Positions 1 through 5,672 of a stretch of DNA of 5,672 nt are shown here, piece after piece. This DNA is from Bacteroidota bacterium (GTDB lineage: Bacteria; Bacteroidota; Bacteroidia; Bacteroidales; JADFUO01), in assembly GCA_015222115.1 (NCBI GenBank), contig JADFUO010000060.1, positions 1 through 5,672 on the forward strand, in the 5' to 3' direction. The notes under the pieces are model-generated. The model did no database searches, was not told where the DNA came from, and was given only the letters and a program-made list of their open reading frames with translations. Both the position numbers and the translations under genes were made by a program. Each line of letters starts with the position of its first letter. Position 1 is the stretch's first letter.

Positions 1-24
1 AAATGTGCTAAATCTAAAAGTTAT

Positions 25-32
25 TACTTTTG
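25..32 (+). promoter_or_regulatory. Possible Bacteroidota-type -7 promoter element for birA
   Basis: TACTTTTG fits the Bacteroidota -7 consensus TAnnTTTG. A weak partner for the -33 TTTG element is TGTG at 4-7, which leaves a spacing of 17 bases. Transcription would then start near base 38-40 and give a leader of about 30 bases before the birA ATG. The match is short in AT-rich sequence, so this is a candidate only. The rest of the 1-69 leader shows no Shine-Dalgarno sequence and no clear hairpin. Confidence 0.3.
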
Positions 33-69
33 TTCGTAGCATTGGGAATTTATACTGAAAATTAATTTT

Positions 70-837
70 ATGGACAGGAAAAGAACTATCGGTGCTAACA
101 TAATTAATCTTGATTCTGTAGATTCAACAAATAGTTATGCTGCAAAGATGATGCCTGAAGATAGATTGCCGGAAGGAACGGTTATTGTTGCCAAAACTCA
201 ACATGCCGGTAAAGGGCAGGATAAAAATTACTGGGAAAGTGCTCCATTCAGTAATTTAACATTCAGTGTTGTGTTATACCCTGATTTTCTTGCAGTTGAA
301 AAACAGTTTATATTAAACAAATTTGTTGCATTAGCTGTTTATGATTTTGTAAAATCTTTTATAAAAAAACATAAGGTAAGTATAAAATGGCCAAACGACA
401 TATATATTGATGAAAAAAAGGTAGCCGGCATTTTGATTAACAACACCATCCAAGGAAATGTTTTTGATTATTCAATAATCGGAATAGGTTTGAACATAAA
501 TCAAATTAAATTTAACAGTGAAGCACCAAATCCGGTTTCTTTGATTAATATTTTAAAAGAACACCTGAACCTGAAAAACTGTTTGGATAAACTTTGTATT
601 TTTTTAGAAAAAAGATATTTTCAATTAAGAAGCGGGCAGGAGGGACTTATTAATTCGGATTATCTAAAATCTATGTTCAGATTTCAATCATTTCATAAAT
701 ACAAATTTAAAGATAAAATTATTGAAGCAAAAATAACAAATGTTTCTGAGTTCGGAAAATTAATACTTGAAACCCGTGATTCGGAAAAAATTGAATGTGA
801 TATTAAAGAGGTTTCGTTTATCCTTAAGAAGCATTAA
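70..837 (+). CDS. birA: Biotin--[acetyl-CoA carboxylase] ligase, class I (no DNA-binding domain)
   Basis: This cytoplasmic enzyme makes biotinyl-5'-AMP from biotin and ATP, then transfers biotin to a lysine of the carboxyl-carrier protein of acetyl-CoA carboxylase and related enzymes. The 255 residues begin directly with the catalytic BPL/LplA-type fold: DSVDSTN at 15-21, AGKGQ at 46-50 followed by Trp55 (the biotin/adenylate loop, GRGRxxxxW in E. coli), KWPND at 106-110, Lys117 in KVAGILI (equivalent to the adenylate-binding lysine of the E. coli enzyme), and GIGLNINQ at 138-145. Residues from about 205 form the small C-terminal SH3-like domain. There is no N-terminal winged helix, so it is a class I ligase and not a biotin-operon repressor. 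The Lys and Gln in the GRGR loop are, as I recall, common in this phylum. The start is well defined because an in-frame TAG lies at 37-39 and this is the only ATG after it. The gene converges with gldM, and no strong terminator hairpin is visible between them. Confidence 0.95.
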   Translation: MDRKRTIGANIINLDSVDSTNSYAAKMMPEDRLPEGTVIVAKTQHAGKGQDKNYWESAPFSNLTFSVVLYPDFLAVEKQFILNKFVALAVYDFVKSFIKKHKVSIKWPNDIYIDEKKVAGILINNTIQGNVFDYSIIGIGLNINQIKFNSEAPNPVSLINILKEHLNLKNCLDKLCIFLEKRYFQLRSGQEGLINSDYLKSMFRFQSFHKYKFKDKIIEAKITNVSEFGKLILETRDSEKIECDIKEVSFILKKH

Positions 838-854
838 TGTTTATTTGTTATTAT

Positions 855-2462
855 CTAATTAATTGTCAGAACAATTGGAGAAAGTGACCTGTCAATGCCA
901 TCGGGGTCACGGGCAACAATGTTTTCAAACACTATATTTTGTCCCCTGTTTGTTCGTTTAATTTGTTCTATCATTTCATCCGTAAGATAGGAGTTGTTTG
1001 AATTAAAGTGATAAACTTTAAAACCTCTTTGAATTGTCATGGTAAAAGAACTAATCACAAAAGAATGGTCGAATTCAAAGTCAGCAGGCATTTTTGGGGA
1101 TAATGTCCCCGCAGCAATCATAATTTCCCGGTTGATTACACCTGAATTTTTATTTGCAATTGTCGCAATTGGATCAGGAAGTTTTTTGACTCTAAATTTT
1201 TTTGATCCTATTTCCCTTTTAACACCATTTATATTGGCTGAAATGTTGATAATTGCCTCTGTGAAGCCGGGGGGAATATTCACTATCCAATCATCATTGA
1301 AAGGATCACGTTTTATAGTACCACAGGAAATAGAAGGCGTTAAATTTTCTTTAGGTATTCCGGAAATAGAAATAGAAACAGGATTACCAACACCAATATA
1401 AAACACATTCATTTTTTTGGCAGATATGGTATAAGAAGGTTTAGCTACAACGTATTCAGTATTAAAATGATAATCGTTTACAATACCGGTGCCTGTTTTT
1501 GCCCTTACAAATCCTGCGTATTTTTTTATTCCTTCTGATCTGGCCGGGAAATTAATAATTATTTTTCCAGGTTTACTATCAAGTAATATAGCTTGCTTAT
1601 ATTGTGTTACGGGCAGATAGTCAATATCTTTCGAATAATAAACTTCAGGACTTTGAGTTGTATCATAAGCAGCTACGATTATTTCGGCGTAATATTCGTC
1701 GCCGATAAAAACAAAATTACTTTTTGGAAGAACCTTCGCTTCTATTCTGTCAAACTTAAAGTCCCCCTGTCCAATTGACTTATGCAATAAATTAACAACA
1801 TCAAATTCTGCATTATAAATGTCTGAAATGATTTTATTCAAAATAGGAATATCAGCGGCAAGAATTGTATTATAAAAAAAGTATGTTTCCCAGTTTAGCT
1901 CTTTACCATCTGCATTATAATAAGGACCTTCGGTAGTAAGGCCGAGGTTTACATTATCTAAGTTTTTCGGATCAACCAATTTGAGCATTTTTTGACGATA
2001 TTCATTTATTTTATCTTTTAATTCTTTTGAAACACCATCAGAGCCATCATCCGAATTTCCCATAAAATAATTTGTAGGTATAGTGTAATTGTCTTTCTTC
2101 CGTAGTTCTTTAACGGAGATATTTTTTGCAGAATCAATAGAGATGCCTTCAGTTTTTGAGATTAATTTATTTCGAATGTAATTAATATATTTAACCATTT
2201 CACGAGAAAGTAATTTTGCCTCCTTTGCTTTTTCCCAGAATGGCTGTACTTTAATCTGGTTCAGCTGATAATTTTTTTCAAAATTTGTATAAATATCTTG
2301 CAATTTTTGTGAAAAATTTACATTTGTCTCTAATATGTTTTCATCCACAACAACAAAGGCATTAATTACATCTTTGGAAACATTTAATGCTAATAAAGCC
2401 ATCATAACTAAATACATCATAGCTATCATTCTTTGCCTTGGTGTTTCTTTAGCTCCTGCCAT
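855..2462 (-). CDS. gldM: GldM/PorM family type IX secretion and gliding motor subunit
   Basis: GldM is a bitopic inner-membrane protein that pairs with GldL to form the proton-driven motor of type IX secretion. Its periplasmic part reaches the GldK/GldN ring at the outer membrane. The 535 residues match the usual full length of a little over 500. The N-terminus carries the family signature MAGxKETPRQ, including Arg9, which I recall as the residue that interacts with the GldL membrane glutamate. A single transmembrane helix spans about 12-28 and runs into LNVSKDVINAF. After it come a helical periplasmic D1 domain (about 40-230) and beta-rich D2 to D4 domains (about 235-340, 345-430, 430-535). 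The KLPDP at 427-431 marks the D3/D4 hinge, and the end (RDPDG...LSPIVLTIN) is typical of the family. There is no truncation or frameshift. Unusually, gldL is not upstream and gldN is not downstream: a secreted beta-rich protein lies 34 bases upstream, and downstream comes convergent birA. Family assignment is very secure. Whether it is the core T9SS copy or a specialised paralogue is open. Confidence 0.95.
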   Translation of the reverse strand: MAGAKETPRQRMIAMMYLVMMALLALNVSKDVINAFVVVDENILETNVNFSQKLQDIYTNFEKNYQLNQIKVQPFWEKAKEAKLLSREMVKYINYIRNKLISKTEGISIDSAKNISVKELRKKDNYTIPTNYFMGNSDDGSDGVSKELKDKINEYRQKMLKLVDPKNLDNVNLGLTTEGPYYNADGKELNWETYFFYNTILAADIPILNKIISDIYNAEFDVVNLLHKSIGQGDFKFDRIEAKVLPKSNFVFIGDEYYAEIIVAAYDTTQSPEVYYSKDIDYLPVTQYKQAILLDSKPGKIIINFPARSEGIKKYAGFVRAKTGTGIVNDYHFNTEYVVAKPSYTISAKKMNVFYIGVGNPVSISISGIPKENLTPSISCGTIKRDPFNDDWIVNIPPGFTEAIINISANINGVKREIGSKKFRVKKLPDPIATIANKNSGVINREIMIAAGTLSPKMPADFEFDHSFVISSFTMTIQRGFKVYHFNSNNSYLTDEMIEQIKRTNRGQNIVFENIVARDPDGIDRSLSPIVLTIN

Positions 2463-2475
2463 TTGTAACTGACTG

Positions 2476-2488
2476 TTTGTTATAAAAT
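2476..2488 (-). repeat. 13-base repeat copy 1, in the leader of gldM
   Basis: On the minus strand this reads ATTTTATAACAAA and ends 13 bases before the gldM ATG. An identical copy lies at 3006-3018. No Shine-Dalgarno sequence is present in the leader, so this A/T-rich element may help ribosome loading, or it may be chance identity in AT-rich spacer. Confidence 0.4.
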
Positions 2489-2496
2489 AATATCAA

Positions 2497-2991
2497 CTAT
2501 TGAGTAATTGTGTATTGCACATATATTGTAGTTGTACCAGATAGTAGTTTTGAATAGTCTGTTATAATAAATGAGAAGGTAAGTCGGTGGCCTTCGTTCC
2601 TTCCTGATCCTGTATAACACGTACCAATATTATCAATCACTACGCGTGGCATATGAGTAACAGCTATTTTTCCGGTAGGTGTTCCCGGTTTGCCTTTGCT
2701 CATACCTATATAAGAACTGGCTTCAATTTGTAGCTCCAGTCCTTCAGGAATACTACCCGAAGCCACTTCAACTGTAATGGAAATGGTTGGTTCAGACGGA
2801 TGGACTAAAGTTGTATAATTAAGCCATTGTGAATCGTCAGTAATAATTTTTTTAGATAAACCTGCATGGAAAGTAGGTGTCAAATCCATGTATATTGGAT
2901 TTATATTGGTAAGTGAAATACTGTTTTGTGCATGTGATACACAACTTATTGAAAGCAATAATATCCAGAAAATTGTTCGTAGTTTGTTCAT
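2497..2991 (-). CDS. Secreted beta-rich protein of unknown function, possible pilin-like or surface subunit
   Basis: I do not recognise this 164-residue protein with certainty. It starts with a clear Sec signal peptide: basic MNKLR, a hydrophobic core at about 7-18, then SHA-Q with probable cleavage after Ala21. Cys17 could be a lipobox cysteine, but the residues before it (S-I-S) fit poorly. The mature part of about 143 residues has no membrane segment and reads as alternating beta strands and turns, consistent with one beta-sandwich. Conspicuous segments are WLNYTT at 56-61, IPEGLELQI at 81-89, a Gly-rich loop GTCYTGSGRNEGH at 123-135 holding the only mature cysteine (Cys125), and a last strand TTTIYVQYTITQ that ends the protein. 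A compact exported domain with a terminal aromatic strand is reminiscent of spore-coat-U/archaic chaperone-usher subunits, but this is inference. It sits 26 bases after the usher-like gene and 34 before gldM, so it is probably co-transcribed with both. The start is fixed by the signal peptide. Confidence 0.85.
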   Translation of the reverse strand: MNKLRTIFWILLLSISCVSHAQNSISLTNINPIYMDLTPTFHAGLSKKIITDDSQWLNYTTLVHPSEPTISITVEVASGSIPEGLELQIEASSYIGMSKGKPGTPTGKIAVTHMPRVVIDNIGTCYTGSGRNEGHRLTFSFIITDYSKLLSGTTTIYVQYTITQ

Positions 2992-3005
2992 TATGATATA
3001 AGTTT

Positions 3006-3018
3006 TTTGTTATAAAAT
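3006..3018 (-). repeat. 13-base repeat copy 2, in the leader of the 164-residue secreted protein
   Basis: This is ATTTTATAACAAA on the minus strand, identical to 2476-2488. It ends 14 bases before the ATG of the secreted-protein gene, nearly the same distance as copy 1 from its own start. It overlaps the last base of the stop codon of the usher-like gene. Confidence 0.4.
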
Positions 3019-5672
3019 TAGAATTTTTTTTGAAATTTTATCCTGCGGGATTTTTTCTTTATAATTACATTAATATTTTTTACTTGCCCTGAAGTCAGGT
3101 TTATATAATATTCGTCGGTTACCAGTTTGTATCCTTTTGGGATACCTCTGTCGTACACTTTTACTTTCCATTGTCCTGGCCTTAGGTCTTCAAAATTGAA
3201 TGTCCCATCTTTTTTGGTGAATACCCTATATATTTCATTTCCATTATTGGCTTCAATTATCAGGTTTTTTATTTCTTCTTTTACCGGAATAAAACCTTTC
3301 TTATCCTTATTTTCATCTTCCTCAATAACTATAGTGCCGGTTATTTTCCCTGATTTTGTTAAGGAAATTTCAAAAAATGTTTCTTGCCCAGGGAGTATTT
3401 CTATTTTATAAGGTCCCGGTGTTTCAGCAATAGAATTTAGTCCTGATTTTGAATTGTCCATGAATAAAAAATGCGTTCCTGTTTTAACATAAGGAAAGTC
3501 AAATTCGCCATTTTTATCAGAAATATCAATATTACCGGAGAGAGTAAATAAAATTCCCTCAACATTATCCACACCGTTGTTTATTACTTTGCCCTTTAGG
3601 CTTCCAATATCTTTCGTTCTCGAAACCGGAATATTTATAGTGTAAGTATAGTTTAAACTTGCACTCAATTGCGTATTGTTTAAGTAGTTTTTTCTGAGGT
3701 CGTAATTTACACCTACTCCAAATTCATGATTTCTATTTACGAGGTAGTTGGCATCTAAAGCAAGTAAGCTTCTGTCTCTATAATATTCTTCTACCTCATA
3801 ATTATTTTGGTATTGAAATACAATAGTCATCTTCTTATTCCAACTGGCATTAATCGTACCACCATAAAAAAACCTTGTAAAATCGTCGGTAAGGTATTGT
3901 TGATTTCCCAGATAACTAACAAAACCTTTCACAAATATATTTTTATTGATTTTGTATAGTAGAGTTAAATTAGCGTTTAATACATTTGTTAATTCACCCT
4001 CTTTCATTTGTAATAAATTTTTTGTTTTGCCTATAGCCCCATAAATATTTATTCCAAATCGTTTTATTTTACTCTGAAGTGTAAGTCGTGCTGTATATTC
4101 CTTATAATCAAATTGTTTTGGCGTCCTCCTATCTTCTCTTCCTCGCATGTTTATTCCAATGCTTATACTATGATTATAATTAAGACTATAGCCTGCCGAA
4201 AAATTTAGGTTGTCACTAAAAGGCGCATTTGCATACATCGTATCTAAGGCAATATTGAAATGGTTATAATTATAATTAACAGATAGGTTTACTTTGCGCA
4301 AAATATTTGTACTTATACCAGTTGACATGTACCGAGAATTTGATAAATAACCCGGGAAATCTTTATCTGCCATTGTGTAGTTAAAAAATAACCTGTATCG
4401 GGAATAGTTGATTTTGAAGGCTGTTGAATATGCCATGGTCATTTTTCCATTTGCCATTCCGGAAGCATACTCAAGCTCAATATTACCCCACGAAAAGGGG
4501 ATTGCTTCTCCTGAAATTGTAATAAGTTGGGCTGTACTGTCTGTTATAAACGCTTTGTTAAGATAACCTGCATTTATCCGAAACTTTTTACCTGAAAAAT
4601 AGCTTCCGAATACAGAAAATACGCGTTTTATATTGGGATAAAATCGAGGGTAATTTATAAATGATCCAACACTTAGTTTTTTAAATTTATGTTTATATTC
4701 AACACCCCTGCCATTTCTTGAACCTTCGGTTAAATTGGTGAGTCTGTAACTATTATCACCAAGTACTACTTTTGAACGCATTGAAGAATATTTTACATAA
4801 TACTCATCAGTTTGCCCTAAAATTGGGTTTCCTTGTCGGTTGGGCCCGCGAAAATGAAAGTCAACTGCTCTCATTTTTTTTTTGGATAACATACCGGCAC
4901 CTTTTATGTCGAACATGGCACCGTATTTTCTATCACCAAGTTGATCATCTGTAACAAGACGTCCGGATATTTTAACGGGAATACGGTTGTAGGAATCAAA
5001 TTTAACTTTATCAGAAGGAATTACATCAAAAATATATGAAACAGTGCTTTTTGTTTCAGGGCTTTCAATAATTGACGCTGTAAAGCTTACGCTATTTCGC
5101 GTATAATGTATTATATCTTTCACAGTAGTAATGAAAACCCGAGTAAATATCAAAGAATCAGGAGCTAAAGTAAAAGTTCTGGTTTCTGGTACATTTACGT
5201 TTATAATCGTAGCTTGAATATTTGCCTCGACATTTGATAAATTCTGTATCATAAATTTTACACTCAGCGTATCTCCGGAAAATACATATTCAGGAGCTTT
5301 CATTATTTTTGTTAGAATCTCATATCTTGGTTTTACATAAACAGGAATTTTAACCGTCCCAATTTTGATATTTTCTGATTTTTCATATGCGTCAATGTAA
5401 ATAGTATAATCGCCTACCTTGGTAGACTCCAGAATATAAAAACTAAAAATTTTTAATTTTTTACTAGCCTTTTCAACAATAACAGATGTATAATCTGTTA
5501 GTTGACTCCAGCCTTTGGGCGTGTTAATTTTAAGGTGGAACTCTCTTGCTATTTCGGAATTATTGATCAACACAATAACTATATTAGAAGTAGAACCCGG
5601 TGTTAGTCCTTTCTTATTTTGTTTGTATTTAAGCGCTATACCATAAAGGGTTTCATATTTGCTAACGGTGTG
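3018..5672 (-). CDS. Usher-like outer-membrane beta-barrel protein with Ig-like and carboxypeptidase-regulatory-like domains (5' end beyond window)
   Basis: The frame is open from the stop at 3018-3020 to the last base, giving 884 visible codons. The 5' end and any signal peptide are missing. A GTG at 5571-5573 could be taken as a start, but the frame continues upstream with plausible protein (GLTPGSTSNIVIV leading into LINNS), so it is probably an internal valine. Counting from the window edge, residues about 15-115 form an Ig-like domain of NEW3 type (pGs...vvxxxNnS, then PKGW), and about 115-220 a second Ig-like domain. Residues about 230-685 are a long run of amphipathic, Tyr/Asn-rich strands with tight turns, as in outer-membrane barrels, including LGDNSYRLTNLTEGSRNGRG. 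Then come two carboxypeptidase-regulatory-like beta-sandwiches: about 690-773 (GSLKGKV...SDKNGEFDFPYVKTGTH) and about 775-872 (GKITGTI...TKKDGTFNFEDLRPGQW). The tail is basic (KKKSRRIKFQKKF). This order resembles fimbrial ushers, which translocate subunits and also end in small beta-sandwiches. Assignment as a true usher is tentative: no plug domain could be recognised by eye. A non-usher surface barrel or TonB-independent porin-like protein is the alternative. Confidence 0.85.
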   Translation of the reverse strand, partial: HTVSKYETLYGIALKYKQNKKGLTPGSTSNIVIVLINNSEIAREFHLKINTPKGWSQLTDYTSVIVEKASKKLKIFSFYILESTKVGDYTIYIDAYEKSENIKIGTVKIPVYVKPRYEILTKIMKAPEYVFSGDTLSVKFMIQNLSNVEANIQATIINVNVPETRTFTLAPDSLIFTRVFITTVKDIIHYTRNSVSFTASIIESPETKSTVSYIFDVIPSDKVKFDSYNRIPVKISGRLVTDDQLGDRKYGAMFDIKGAGMLSKKKMRAVDFHFRGPNRQGNPILGQTDEYYVKYSSMRSKVVLGDNSYRLTNLTEGSRNGRGVEYKHKFKKLSVGSFINYPRFYPNIKRVFSVFGSYFSGKKFRINAGYLNKAFITDSTAQLITISGEAIPFSWGNIELEYASGMANGKMTMAYSTAFKINYSRYRLFFNYTMADKDFPGYLSNSRYMSTGISTNILRKVNLSVNYNYNHFNIALDTMYANAPFSDNLNFSAGYSLNYNHSISIGINMRGREDRRTPKQFDYKEYTARLTLQSKIKRFGINIYGAIGKTKNLLQMKEGELTNVLNANLTLLYKINKNIFVKGFVSYLGNQQYLTDDFTRFFYGGTINASWNKKMTIVFQYQNNYEVEEYYRDRSLLALDANYLVNRNHEFGVGVNYDLRKNYLNNTQLSASLNYTYTINIPVSRTKDIGSLKGKVINNGVDNVEGILFTLSGNIDISDKNGEFDFPYVKTGTHFLFMDNSKSGLNSIAETPGPYKIEILPGQETFFEISLTKSGKITGTIVIEEDENKDKKGFIPVKEEIKNLIIEANNGNEIYRVFTKKDGTFNFEDLRPGQWKVKVYDRGIPKGYKLVTDEYYINLTSGQVKNINVIIKKKSRRIKFQKKF

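Noticed and set aside
1..42. Start of a divergent minus-strand gene (ATG at 42-40, open to the left edge)
   Set aside because: Only 14 codons are visible (beginning MLRTKVITF), with no recognisable motif, and it would overlap the candidate birA promoter element.
184..234. AGKGQ in place of the GRGR biotin/adenylate loop as a sign of an inactive ligase
   Set aside because: The Trp after the loop, KWPND, the active-site Lys117 and GIGLN are all intact. Variation at these loop positions is, as I recall, usual in Bacteroidota BirA, so an active enzyme is expected.
833..863. Possible terminator hairpin between birA and gldM (ATTAAT at 833-838 pairing with ATTAAT at 858-863)
   Set aside because: The stem is six A/T pairs with a 19-base loop, no GC pair and no U-tract. 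It is too weak to call.
1039..1401. 120-codon open frame on the plus strand inside gldM
   Set aside because: It is antisense to a full-length, strongly recognisable gldM, and its hydrophobic product has no family features. It is a shadow of the real gene.
1593..1778. 61-codon open frame on the plus strand inside gldM
   Set aside because: It lies antisense to the D1/D2 region of gldM and shows no signal, motif or leader of its own.
2920..2991. Lipoprotein signal in the 164-residue protein (Cys17)
   Set aside because: The residues before the cysteine (Ser-Ile-Ser) do not form a good lipobox, while SHA-Q a few residues later is a normal signal peptidase I site.
3127..3411. 94-codon open frame on the plus strand inside the usher-like gene
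   Set aside because: It is antisense to the two conserved C-terminal domains and is Ser/Phe/Ile-rich, as expected from reading Lys/Glu/Asn codons backwards.
4772..4954. 60-codon open frame on the plus strand inside the usher-like gene
   Set aside because: It is antisense to the start of the barrel segment and lacks any recognisable feature.

Overview
The window is AT-rich DNA that looks like a member of the Bacteroidota. The main evidence is an unmistakable GldM/PorM, the inner-membrane motor subunit of the type IX secretion and gliding machinery, which is confined to that phylum. Support also comes from a class I biotin ligase with Bacteroidota-style motif variants, short A/T-rich gene leaders without Shine-Dalgarno sequences, and a possible Bacteroidota-type -7 promoter element (TAnnTTTG). 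No RNA genes, insertion sequences, CRISPR arrays or phage genes were seen.

Layout. On the plus strand, a 69-base leader precedes birA (70-837), a stand-alone biotin--protein ligase. Everything to its right is on the minus strand and converges on birA with only 17 bases between the stop codons. In transcription order (right to left) there are three genes. The first is a large protein cut by the right edge (3018-5672). It has N-terminal Ig-like domains, a long beta-strand-rich segment resembling an outer-membrane barrel, and two C-terminal carboxypeptidase-regulatory-like beta-sandwich domains, so its overall plan is usher-like. The second is a 164-residue secreted beta-rich protein (2497-2991). 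The third is gldM (855-2462). The gaps are 26 and 34 bases, so the three are probably one transcription unit whose promoter lies beyond the right edge.

How they may work together. birA is a housekeeping gene and probably unrelated to its neighbours. The minus-strand set is the interesting part. An usher-like outer-membrane protein and a small exported beta-sandwich candidate subunit resemble a surface-fibre assembly pair. They are followed by a GldM that has neither gldL before it nor gldN after it, unlike the usual gldKLMN arrangement. Either a core type IX secretion gene has been separated from its cluster and shares a transcript by chance, or this GldM serves a cell-envelope system together with the usher-like protein. 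The sequence alone cannot decide between these.
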